Origin: Bifidobacterium polysaccharolyticum
Lineage (GTDB): Bacteria; Actinomycetota; Actinomycetes; Actinomycetales; Bifidobacteriaceae
DNA: 64,000 nucleotides
Assembly (NCBI RefSeq): GCF_016101585.1
Contig: NZ_JACFQG010000002.1
Span: forward strand, 434,001 to 498,000
Direction: 5' to 3'
Position numbers and translations under genes: made by a program. Shown one piece after another: positions 51,895 to 60,491 of the stretch; the stretch's first letter is position 1, and every line of letters begins with the position of its first letter. The notes under the pieces are model-generated. The model worked only from the letters and a program-made list of their open reading frames with translations. It made no database searches and was not told the origin of the DNA.

Positions 51895-52290
51895 ATGAGA
51901 CCAATGTCGGACTATGCCAATGATCTGCAGCACTCGGGCATGATTGCCCGTGACCTGGACGAGACCATCGACTTCTACACCAACAAACTCGGGTTCGAGC
52001 TGGTCGGCATCTACCCCAACGGGGAGAACCGCTGCGCCTTCCTGCGTCTGGGGCATCTGACCATCGAGACCTGGGAGGGCGAGCCTGCTCCCATGCGCAC
52101 CGGGGCCATCAACCACTGGGCGCTGGACACGCCAGACATCGATGCCGCCTACGAGCATGCCTTGGAGATGGGATTGAACATCAGAGAGGACTCCATCCAG
52201 TCCATCCCCACCTTCTGGCAGCGCGGAATCCGCTATTTCAACATCATCGGCCCCAATCAGGAGACCATCGAGTTCTGCCAGATTCTCTGA
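51895..52290 (+). CDS. VOC-superfamily (glyoxalase-like) protein
   Basis: A 131-residue protein made of two beta-alpha-beta-beta-beta units of the vicinal oxygen chelate fold. Candidate metal ligands are H13 (LQHSGMIARD), E59 (LTIETWEG), H74 (AINHWALD) and E127 (ETIEFCQIL), the positions expected for glyoxalase I-like enzymes. It has an AAAGGAG site before the ATG. Function could be a lyase, epimerase or dioxygenase-like activity on a sugar or acyl substrate; context gives no firm clue. Confidence 0.85.
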   Translation: MRPMSDYANDLQHSGMIARDLDETIDFYTNKLGFELVGIYPNGENRCAFLRLGHLTIETWEGEPAPMRTGAINHWALDTPDIDAAYEHALEMGLNIREDSIQSIPTFWQRGIRYFNIIGPNQETIEFCQIL

Positions 52291-52593
52291 CTGTCTTTTT
52301 TGATGTCCGGTGACTTTTCCCTCTTGCGGATACCGAAGAATGCAGGTGGCCGATTGCGTAATATAGCAGCCCTCGACCCCACTGCGACGACGGCTGCCGT
52401 ATAACATTCATGTGAGCGAAGCGACAAAATTCTCAGTGTTCCACACAATTAATTAAACGGACGAATACGCCGTGATACCTCCTGTAACTCCAGCCTTTCA
52501 GCGACATAGGAACGCCCAGAGTAATCCCAGGCACTGCCGGTATTATGGAATAAGTATCCAAAGATGGATGCATTGCAACGAAAAGAGGTTTCT

Positions 52594-53487
52594 ATGACGA
52601 ACATTCATAATGTCACGGTTGCCGGCGGCGGGGTGCTTGGCAGCCAGATTGCCTATCAATCAGCCTTCAAGGGTAAGAAGGTAACGATCTACGACATCAA
52701 CGACCAGGCTGTGGCGGCTGCCGAGGAGCGCGTCAAGAACCTGCGCGATTCCTACAAGCACGACATCAATGCCACTGATGAGCAATTCGACGCCGGGCTG
52801 AACAACATGTCCTTCACCGCCGACATGGCCGAGGCCGTCAAAGACGCTGACCTTGTCATTGAAGCAGTCCCGGAGAAGCCCTCGATCAAGCATGACCTTT
52901 ATCAGAACCTAGCCAAGCTGGCTCCCAAGGACACCATCTTCACCAGCAACTCCTCCACCTACGTACCCAGCACCTTCGCAGCCGATACGGGCAGGCCGGA
53001 CAAGTTCCTGAACATGCACTTCGCCAACCAGGTTTGGCTGTACAACACGGCTGAGATCATGGGTACCGATCAGACCGACCCTAAGGTCTTCGACGAAATC
53101 GTGGACTATGCCAAGGAGATCGGCATGGTTCCCATCGTCCTGAAGAAGGAACAGCCTGGATACGTCCTGAACACCCTTCTCATCCCCCTGCTCGAAGCCG
53201 CCTCCTACCTTTGGGGTCAGGGCATCGCGGACCCGGAGACCGTGGACAAGACCTGGATGATCGCAACAGGCGCACCCATGGGACCCTTTGCCATCTTTGA
53301 CGTTGTGGGGCTGCGGACCGCCTTCAACATTACCAAGGAACAGCGGGGAGACAACCCTGACTTCAAGCCCTTCCTGGAGAAGATCCAGAAGATGATGGAC
53401 GAGGGCAAGACCGGCAAGGATTCGGGAGAAGGGTTCTACACCTATCCCAACCCCGCCTTTGCGGATCCTGACTTCCTGAAGGCCTGA
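52594..53487 (+). CDS. 3-hydroxyacyl-CoA dehydrogenase family protein
   Basis: A 297-residue NAD-dependent dehydrogenase. The N-terminal Rossmann fold has VAGGGVLGSQIA (dinucleotide motif near residues 10-18) with D34 for NAD; catalytic-region motifs include EAVPEK, SNSSTYVPS and the family histidine in LNMHFAN; the C-terminal dimerisation domain ends with GEGFYTYPNP. The start at 52594 follows AAAGAGG. No other beta-oxidation or butyrate genes are nearby. It may reduce or oxidise another 3-hydroxy acid; true acyl-CoA activity is uncertain. The 303-bp upstream region holds a TATTAT possible -10 near 52543 and no gene. Confidence 0.85.
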   Translation: MTNIHNVTVAGGGVLGSQIAYQSAFKGKKVTIYDINDQAVAAAEERVKNLRDSYKHDINATDEQFDAGLNNMSFTADMAEAVKDADLVIEAVPEKPSIKHDLYQNLAKLAPKDTIFTSNSSTYVPSTFAADTGRPDKFLNMHFANQVWLYNTAEIMGTDQTDPKVFDEIVDYAKEIGMVPIVLKKEQPGYVLNTLLIPLLEAASYLWGQGIADPETVDKTWMIATGAPMGPFAIFDVVGLRTAFNITKEQRGDNPDFKPFLEKIQKMMDEGKTGKDSGEGFYTYPNPAFADPDFLKA

Positions 53488-53573
53488 CAAGGTACGGCAG
53501 GAATACGGCAATCCAGACAGTCGGCCAGAGGACAAGCGATTGATCGCTGAACTGTAGTCCGACGAAAATCGAA

Positions 53574-53613
53574 TGACCCCAACGAACTCCTTTCACGGAA
53601 TCCGCTGGGGTCA
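53574..53613. terminator. Hairpin between convergent genes
   Basis: TGACCCCA/TGGGGTCA gives a perfect 8-bp stem with a long 24-nt loop between the dehydrogenase gene and the GH1 gene. The long loop and absence of a T-run make it a weak candidate. Confidence 0.4.
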
Positions 53614-53668
53614 CCTATCAGAAATCTCCGAACCGCCATACAACATGTCGTACGGTCGGACCCTGGTT

Positions 53669-54913
53669 TCAGATAACAGTGTTGGTCACAATGTCGTGGT
53701 AAACCCCGGCACTCTTCTTGGGGGTGCGATCGAAGGTACCGTGCTCACGGTCCACTGAGCAAAGGCCAAAGTGAACGTCGAAGGCACTGATCCACTCATA
53801 GTTGTCCAGAAGCGACCAGTGGAAGTAGCCGAGGACCGGAACACCATCACGGACGAGTTCAATCAAGGGCGGTATGGACGCTTTGAGGAAGCGGCACCGC
53901 AGCTCATCATCCTGCGTGGAAACACCATGCTCGGTGACAACAACAGGCAGGCCCGTCAGATGATGGATGTAATTGACGGCATTGACCAGCGACTCGGGGT
54001 GGAGGGCAGTACCGGTCTCGTTGACCTCTTCGCCTGGCTGAGCTGGGATGGGACCATCGTCGCCGAATATCTCACGCTCATAGTTCTGGACGCCAACGAA
54101 GTCGTCTCCCTGAACGGCCTGAGCCCAAGGACCATAGCAGGACCGACGCTTGGCCATGGCTAACTTCTTACCCTCCTCAGTCCTATAACTTTCGTCAATT
54201 ACAGCCAGGGAGAGGCCCACTGGCAGTTCGGGACGGACCGAGCGCACAGCCTGCACGGCAGCACGATGGGCGCGGATGAAGCCGAACTCCAACTGGGTCA
54301 CCTCTTCAGGGATGACCACATTGCCTGAACGGTACTGTTTCACACCGGCCTTCTTAGTGGCCGCGTTGATGCATGCGCGCTGAAGGTCCACCGCCTCCTG
54401 GGGCAAGCTCCCGTTGTCCAGAATCCTAGGCAAATCAGGTTCATTGAATGTGACGGCCAAAGCCACCCGGTCCCCAATCCGGTCCAGAACACGAACGCAC
54501 TCATCGGCGAACATGGCGGGAGCATCATGATTGAGCCACCCTCCCTTGGCTGCGAACCAGCTAGGAATCGTGAAGTGGCAGAGGGTGATCGCAGGATCAA
54601 TCCCGCGCTCCAGGCACCCGTCCACCATACGATCGTAATGATCCAGGGCATCCTGGTCGACATTGCCCTCCTCGGGCTCAATCCGCGCCCACTCGACGGA
54701 GAAGCGGTAGGAGTTGAGTCCCATCCCTTTAATCAAGTCCAGATCGTCGGCCCATCGTTCCCAACTCCTGCAGGCATCTCCGGCTGGTTCCTTGAATACC
54801 GAGGGAGAAACGCTCTCCAGGAAGGTGGTATCGGCAGCGGTGTCACCTCCGTCCACCTGATGGCCGGCCGTAGAGGCCCCCCACAGAAAATGATCAGGCA
54901 GGATTGCTGTCAT
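53669..54913 (-). CDS. Beta-glucosidase-type glycosidase, GH1
   Basis: A 414-residue retaining glycosidase of family 1, somewhat short for the usual 440-480. It begins with the family N-terminus LPDHFLWGASTAGHQVDGG; the acid/base glutamate is in VTFNEPD and the nucleophile in VVVTEHG, with FHWSLLDNYEW near the end. The start at 54913 follows AAAGGAG. It lies 5 bp after the GH78 stop, so both enzymes are made together: rhamnose removal followed by glucose removal would fit rutinose-type disaccharides or flavonoid glycosides. The assignment to beta-glucosides is from family; other beta-glycosides are possible. Confidence 0.92.
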   Translation of the reverse strand: MTAILPDHFLWGASTAGHQVDGGDTAADTTFLESVSPSVFKEPAGDACRSWERWADDLDLIKGMGLNSYRFSVEWARIEPEEGNVDQDALDHYDRMVDGCLERGIDPAITLCHFTIPSWFAAKGGWLNHDAPAMFADECVRVLDRIGDRVALAVTFNEPDLPRILDNGSLPQEAVDLQRACINAATKKAGVKQYRSGNVVIPEEVTQLEFGFIRAHRAAVQAVRSVRPELPVGLSLAVIDESYRTEEGKKLAMAKRRSCYGPWAQAVQGDDFVGVQNYEREIFGDDGPIPAQPGEEVNETGTALHPESLVNAVNYIHHLTGLPVVVTEHGVSTQDDELRCRFLKASIPPLIELVRDGVPVLGYFHWSLLDNYEWISAFDVHFGLCSVDREHGTFDRTPKKSAGVYHDIVTNTVI

Positions 54914-54918
54914 GGTAA

Positions 54919-57765
54919 TTACTCCTTTTCCTTTGTGTGCAAATCTTGTTTTTTCAGACCAGCCAGAAAGCTCCTGCAGACCCGCTCTATCTCGTCTGCT
55001 CCCGGAACGTACCCCTGCTGGGAGGCGACATCGGGCAAACGGTCCAGATCCGCATCCAACCACGGCTTAGCCGCTTTGGTAAAGGCCACATCCGCCTGAT
55101 CACCTGCATAAACCGGCGATCCGGATAACGTCAGAGCTTCGGTCAACCGGTCCATGGACACGGTCGAATCAATCAGGTCGCGAATAGTTCGGATCGAACT
55201 CGATGGCTGGCAGACGTGTTCCAATGGAACGTCCCAGGCATACCGACCATGCCGGCAGATTTGCCCCCTCGCTCCCGGCAGGGCTACACAGGCTTGGATG
55301 CCGACAGGAATCTCCAGCTCCAGATGGAATGTTTGGCCGCGGATCGCCCAATTCAATCGAATAAGACCGTAGGGCGTCTCCTGACTGATACCGACATGGG
55401 CGATGGCGGGATCAACAACTGGAGATACACGGACCTTCCTCCAACCCGGTTCTTGCATCTGCAGGCCGGCCAGGCCCTCCAACATCCAGTCGACGATGGC
55501 ACCCAGAGCGTAATGGTTGAACGAAGTCATCTCCCCAGGGTTGATTGAACCGTCGGGCAACATGGAATCCCACCGCTCCCAAATGGTGGTGGCTCCCATA
55601 GCGACTGGATAGAGCCAGCTGGGGCATCGGTCCTGCAGAAGGAGACGCACTGCCAGGCGTGGATGCCCACTCTTAACCAGGGCCGGACATACCAGGGGCG
55701 TGCCGAGGAAGCCGGTGGAAATACGGAAACCGCTGACCCGAATGATGTCAGCTAGGCGATCACCCGCACCCTGACGCTGGTCTGGAGTCTCCAGGAGGTC
55801 CCAAACCAGCGCCATGGCGTAGACCGAGGCACAGTCAGAAATAATTGCACCGTTGGCAGTCACGTATTCTTCGCGGAAGGCACGAGCCACCTCGTCGGCC
55901 AACAGGTTGTAGTGATCAGCTCGGTCCTCTTCTCCCAGGGCCTGGTGCGCCCGAGCCACCAGACGGGCCGAATGAGCAAAGTACGCAGTGGCCACTACAT
56001 CCGGGTCGGCTTTGGAACCCCCGGGATTGTCTGGCGGTGCATCCGGATCCAGCCAATCACCAAACTGAAAGCCTCCACGCCAGAGACGGGAGCCCCCGCA
56101 ATGGACTTCGACACCGTCTACGAACCGGTCCATCATGGGCAGGAAGCGACGCAATACCGCCTTATCCCCTGTAGCCTGATAGATCGCCCAAGGGACAAGT
56201 ACAGCCGCATCCCCCCAGCCACAAGTCAGTTTGGGTCCGTCCAAAACGTCTGGCACTACTACGGGGATCCCCCCGTCAGAAGCCTGGGTGTCAGCCATAT
56301 CCTCCAACCAAGATGCCAGAAATCCTCCGGCACGGAAGAGGGCGAGTGCCGTTGGAGCGAACATGGCAATATCGCCAGTCCAGCCCAGGCGCTCATCACG
56401 CTGGGGGCAATCAGTGGGAAGCACGATGAAGTTGTCCATAGTGGACCAGCGGGCGTTCTGGAAAAGCCGATCCAGCTCGGCTCGCGAGGACTTGAAAGTT
56501 GCCAGAGGCTTCATCTCGGCTGAGACCAGACAGGCTTCCAGATCCTGAGCTCGAAAATCCTGCACACCCTCCACCTGGACATAACGGAAACCATGCTGGG
56601 TGAAGAGGGGCTCCAGGTCTTCCTCGCCTCCGGAGAGGATGAAACGATCTGTCGCCTTCGCGTTGCGAAGAGGACGAGTACCTAGTTCACCTTTTTCAAG
56701 CACCTCGGCATGGCGGAGGATCACTTCCTGCCCAAGTTGCCCGTGCCTGATGTGCATGCGGACCCAGCCGGACACGTTCTGGCCGAAATCCACAATTTTC
56801 CCTCCGGATGGGGTTGTAATGATCTCCAGGCCTGGCAAGCGATCAAGAATCCGCGCGGACGGTGCCTCCTGTGGTCTGATCCGCGCCGCCGGCATCGGCA
56901 AGGCCCGAACCGGGTGGGTCTGTCCCCCCTGATTGAGCAGTGGGACGCGCATGTCCCGGGTTTGCCCGTCATAGAGGTCATTCGCCAGAATGGGCGAAGA
57001 CCTCCACGTCCAATCCTGATCGGTGGCAAGCCTGTGCTCCCCATCCTGGTCCCGCCAGAATAGATTGGCCAGAAGCCAGAGATTCTTCCCATAGACTTCG
57101 GTTCGGCAGGTCCAGGTGAGTTGACCACGGTACCACCCGTTGCCCAAGATGACTGCAAGTTCGTGCCGGCCCGGAGCAAGCACCTGTGTCAGATCGTAGG
57201 TCAGAGCATTCATTCGTTTTCTGTAATCAGTCCAACCGGGCGTCAACTCATCGCAACCGATACGGCATCCATCCAGATAGGGGATGAAAATACCTCCCGC
57301 TGTCAAATCCAGGCGACCCAGATCACACCCCTGACCCACGGTAAAAGACCGCACCATGATAGGCGCTGGATCTTCCCGGCCAACACCCGGATCAGGCTCA
57401 ATCGGTGAACCCGACCAGTCCTCATTGCTGAGCAGTCCGGTCTCCACCAGAGTTGGGTCGGACCAGGAGGACCAGTTACCGTCTTCTCCTGCAACCCGAA
57501 CTCGAACACGGGCGCACTGACGCGACTTCAAAGGGGTGCCAGGCCAAGGCAGGCAGATCTGATCCGCTCCTTCAAAGTCGTGAATCTGAGGTGGCTGTCC
57601 ATCCTGGGCGATCTCAACCTGGGCTCGATGCTGCTCCCAGCCATGAGGGGCTGAAAGAATCCTCCACGAAAGAGAGGGCCTCCGATCCTCATATCCTATG
57701 ACCCGATCAGCCACAGGGTGTTGCCCGAAACCAACCTTGCCGACGGTCACTGCTGTCATGGTCAT
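54919..57765 (-). CDS. Alpha-L-rhamnosidase, GH78, with C-terminal extension
   Basis: A 948-residue family 78 enzyme. Motifs along the chain are DELTPGWTDY and LGNGWYRGQL in the N-terminal beta domains, DCPQRDERLGWTGD near residue 455 with the acidic active-site residues, a WGDAAVLVPW strand, FGDWLDPDAPPD and TTIWERWDS. It is a paralogue of the enzyme at 2869-5532 but carries about 95 extra C-terminal residues predicted to be helical and not part of the family fold. Cytoplasmic (no signal peptide). Sits between an MFS gene and the GH1 gene in one operon. Confidence 0.94.
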   Translation of the reverse strand: MTMTAVTVGKVGFGQHPVADRVIGYEDRRPSLSWRILSAPHGWEQHRAQVEIAQDGQPPQIHDFEGADQICLPWPGTPLKSRQCARVRVRVAGEDGNWSSWSDPTLVETGLLSNEDWSGSPIEPDPGVGREDPAPIMVRSFTVGQGCDLGRLDLTAGGIFIPYLDGCRIGCDELTPGWTDYRKRMNALTYDLTQVLAPGRHELAVILGNGWYRGQLTWTCRTEVYGKNLWLLANLFWRDQDGEHRLATDQDWTWRSSPILANDLYDGQTRDMRVPLLNQGGQTHPVRALPMPAARIRPQEAPSARILDRLPGLEIITTPSGGKIVDFGQNVSGWVRMHIRHGQLGQEVILRHAEVLEKGELGTRPLRNAKATDRFILSGGEEDLEPLFTQHGFRYVQVEGVQDFRAQDLEACLVSAEMKPLATFKSSRAELDRLFQNARWSTMDNFIVLPTDCPQRDERLGWTGDIAMFAPTALALFRAGGFLASWLEDMADTQASDGGIPVVVPDVLDGPKLTCGWGDAAVLVPWAIYQATGDKAVLRRFLPMMDRFVDGVEVHCGGSRLWRGGFQFGDWLDPDAPPDNPGGSKADPDVVATAYFAHSARLVARAHQALGEEDRADHYNLLADEVARAFREEYVTANGAIISDCASVYAMALVWDLLETPDQRQGAGDRLADIIRVSGFRISTGFLGTPLVCPALVKSGHPRLAVRLLLQDRCPSWLYPVAMGATTIWERWDSMLPDGSINPGEMTSFNHYALGAIVDWMLEGLAGLQMQEPGWRKVRVSPVVDPAIAHVGISQETPYGLIRLNWAIRGQTFHLELEIPVGIQACVALPGARGQICRHGRYAWDVPLEHVCQPSSSIRTIRDLIDSTVSMDRLTEALTLSGSPVYAGDQADVAFTKAAKPWLDADLDRLPDVASQQGYVPGADEIERVCRSFLAGLKKQDLHTKEKE

Positions 57766-57780
57766 GCACCCTTCCCCTTC

Positions 57781-59049
57781 CTACTTGACTCCCCTGATGA
57801 GGGGCATTATGACTACACTGCAGAGACTGAGCACTGCACCGATGAACCAAAGCAGCGGGTAATTGTTCCCACCGGCGCTGTTGATGACAATAGGGGCGAC
57901 GGCGGGCACCAGAACGTTGGCCCCGTTCAGAGCCAGTGCGAAGACGCCCATATCCTTGCCAGCATCCTTGCTCTCAGGCAGGACGGCGGCGCAAAGGGCC
58001 AGATCCACGGTCAGATACATGGCCTGCCCCACGCAGAAGATCTCCCAAGCAATCAGGAATTGAGTGAAGCTATGGGATGTCCCGCCCAAGCAGAGAGCAC
58101 CAGCCATTATGATGGCGGCCAGAATGACAAAAGGCTTCTTCCGGCCCAGACGATCGGTCAAAAATCCCGAACACGAGAAGAAAATGACCGATATTGGCGC
58201 CGAGCACAGCGTAAGCAGTCCGGCCTTGCTCCCCACTTGGTTGAGGGGGACGCGCAGACCGGAGATCAGGTAGTAGACGAAGTAGGTCTGCATGGAAGCC
58301 ATGGCCAGACCGACAAGGAAACGCGCCAACCAGGTCCATCCGAAGTTGGGATGTTTGCGGGGGTTGACGAAGAAACCACCAAAGAGTTTTTTCAGGCTGA
58401 GCGGTGGCACCTGGCTGCGCTTCTTAACCGGGTCACGGTATAGGAGAAGCAGAGGAATCGAGGTGAGCAAACCAAGCAGTATGGGCACTGTCATGAGCAG
58501 AAGGCCGTTGCCCACCAAGGCACCCGTGAGGTAGGTGCCTGCCGAAAACGAAAGGGCCCCAAAGAGTCCCATCAGCCCCATGACTGTTCCTCGTCTATTC
58601 TCTGGTACTCCCTCCACGGCGATGACCGAGTAAGCGTTGAACCCGGCCTGCATGAAAACAACAGCGATCACATAGGCAACCCCCATGATCCAGACGTTGG
58701 TGGAAAGGCCCACGACTGCAGCCGCCGCGAGACAGACCAGGAGGCAACCTACAATCCAAGGCCGACGGCGACCGAATCTGCTTGTCGTCCTGTCTGAGAG
58801 ACCTCCGACCAAGGGAATGAAGAAGAGCATGAGCAGAGAACCTACCGAAGTTATACGGCTGTAGACCGTATCTTTCTGGTCCGGCATGACTGAAGCTACT
58901 CGTAGGGAGAGCGCCGTACCCAGACTCATGCACATGATGTAGAGACCAACTGCGGCAATCAGGACTAAAGCGATGGTCTTGCGCGGGTCGGGATACTCAG
59001 AAGGTAGATACCCTGGATCATGATCCGGCTTCCTGCCTGGTTCACTCAT
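57781..59049 (-). CDS. MFS transporter, GPH/SLC45-like (rhamnoside/glucoside module)
   Basis: A 422-residue 12-helix permease with the helix 2-3 loop GGLSDRTTSRFGRRRPW of the glycoside branch and the matching second-half loop TDRLGRKKP. The start at 59049 follows AAAGGAGG; 75 upstream in-frame codons to 59274 have no ribosome site. First gene of the operon with GH78 (15 bp downstream) and GH1. Likely brings in a rhamnosyl-glucoside. Confidence 0.9.
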   Translation of the reverse strand: MSEPGRKPDHDPGYLPSEYPDPRKTIALVLIAAVGLYIMCMSLGTALSLRVASVMPDQKDTVYSRITSVGSLLMLFFIPLVGGLSDRTTSRFGRRRPWIVGCLLVCLAAAAVVGLSTNVWIMGVAYVIAVVFMQAGFNAYSVIAVEGVPENRRGTVMGLMGLFGALSFSAGTYLTGALVGNGLLLMTVPILLGLLTSIPLLLLYRDPVKKRSQVPPLSLKKLFGGFFVNPRKHPNFGWTWLARFLVGLAMASMQTYFVYYLISGLRVPLNQVGSKAGLLTLCSAPISVIFFSCSGFLTDRLGRKKPFVILAAIIMAGALCLGGTSHSFTQFLIAWEIFCVGQAMYLTVDLALCAAVLPESKDAGKDMGVFALALNGANVLVPAVAPIVINSAGGNNYPLLWFIGAVLSLCSVVIMPLIRGVK

Positions 59050-59323
59050 GTCAAGTCCTCCTTTGGACTGTAAAACTCGTTTACTTCTTTCCCGGGTGCA
59101 TGCCCTCCGTAATCTGCATCCAGATCCGGTCACCGTTGCTACTTCGCATCGTCGTTTCCTGGCCACCAGCTCCCTAGATCTGATCCAACCCGGGTACATA
59201 TCCGTTTCTATTCGTCCCATCAAAGGAGCACGAAGTCGATTCCCATCCAGTGGAAAAGGCATGGTTTGACCCAATGGGCCTTCTTATGGTTGCCTGTAAA
59301 GGATATGGGAGCAGATCAGAGCT

Positions 59324-60130
59324 ATGGCAGCAACTCACGATTCCAGCAGAGCTGCACGCAGCGGCGTGCTTGACCGTGCCTTCGCCATATTGAGTTGCTT
59401 CACTTCGGACCAGCCCTCGCTGACGCTGACCCAGATCATGCATCGGACTGGACTGCCTGCCAGCACTACCAGCAGATTATTAAAGGAACTCACCTCTCAC
59501 CAGGCTCTGAGCAGGGACCGGTCAGGCTCCTATTCCATCGGCCCCTTGCTAATGGAGATCGCCCAATACGCCCAGCCTATGCTCTACATACGCGAGGCAG
59601 CCTCCCCGGTGCTAGACAAGCTGTCAAGAATGACCGAGGAGCACATCCAGCTGGGGGTCCTAGACGGGCAGGAGATGGTGGTTCTAGACAGGCGAGAGGG
59701 TAGGCATCGGATTCCGGTCTACTACCATATCGGTGACCGCCTGCCCGTGGTTCCCACCGCCGTGGGCAGGGTCCTCCTGGCCTATGCCGACCCTGATACA
59801 ATCGACGAGATTCTGGATCAGGAACAGTTCACTTGGCCCACATGGCAGACACCACGACCTTCATCCAAAACGGTACGCCGTGACCTGGAGGGAATACGAC
59901 AGCATCAAGTGGCCCTTCTGAGAACGCCCAAGGCATCGGTTCACTCAGTAGCCGCCCCCATCTTCGGCCATACCGGGGCTGTCATAGCAGCCATAAGCAT
60001 CGTAGTGGGCTCCGACGAGCAGCGTCTGGAGCAGTATGTACCTCTTATCAAGGCCGGAGCCAGGGCCATCACCAATCGGATCAGCGGGCCAAGGCCCTCA
60101 CGCATCCTCCCACCCTGGGATGGAGAATGA
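59324..60130 (+). CDS. IclR-family regulator of the GH78-GH1 module
   Basis: A 268-residue IclR-type regulator. The N-terminal winged helix (VLDRAFAILSCFT, LTLTQIMHRTGLPASTTSRLLKEL) is followed by the IclR effector-binding domain with PVVPTAVGRVLLAY and SVHSVAAPIFGHTGAVIAAIS. It faces away from the MFS-GH78-GH1 operon across a 274-bp region without any gene, and presumably regulates it. The ligand is unknown. It is the only non-LacI, non-AraC sugar regulator in the window. Confidence 0.9.
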   Translation: MAATHDSSRAARSGVLDRAFAILSCFTSDQPSLTLTQIMHRTGLPASTTSRLLKELTSHQALSRDRSGSYSIGPLLMEIAQYAQPMLYIREAASPVLDKLSRMTEEHIQLGVLDGQEMVVLDRREGRHRIPVYYHIGDRLPVVPTAVGRVLLAYADPDTIDEILDQEQFTWPTWQTPRPSSKTVRRDLEGIRQHQVALLRTPKASVHSVAAPIFGHTGAVIAAISIVVGSDEQRLEQYVPLIKAGARAITNRISGPRPSRILPPWDGE

Positions 60131-60387
60131 CCTATCCAGGCAACCGCCAGACATCATCACTCCGACCAACGATTGCATATCTCCTTCCCGACAACATCGG
60201 CGATGAATACCTCTTCGGCTGGATTACGCAGCGCTCTGTTGCTGACATTAGAGAGCCAACCAACCCAAGGTATAAAAGTCGATGAGTCAGCATCCAGCCG
60301 TTTCTCCTCATCGTTTGGTGCCATGCCTCACAACCGTTCGCGGATTAGCTGCAAGGGATGAACTGGGAGAAAAATGGCCTTGTGGTA

Positions 60388-60399
60388 AAATGTACATTT
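60388..60399. promoter_or_regulatory. 12-bp palindrome upstream of the MHS transporter
   Basis: AAATGTACATTT is a perfect 12-bp palindrome in an A+T-rich patch about 93 bp before the transporter start at 60492. It could be an operator; the protein is unknown. The rest of the 361-bp region from 60131 shows no gene. Confidence 0.35.
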
Positions 60400-60491
60400 A
60401 TGACGTTTTTGTAAAGCGTTCGAGAGGAGACCGCTGCGGCAGAAGACAGACCTCGGAGTAGTACAACGGCCCCATGGCCGGAGAAGGAATA

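Noticed and set aside
51840-52407. Minus-strand open frame covering the VOC gene
   Set aside because: The VOC protein on the plus strand has clear fold motifs and a ribosome site; only the last 37 codons of the minus frame (51727-51840) look protein-like and are listed separately as a doubtful remnant.
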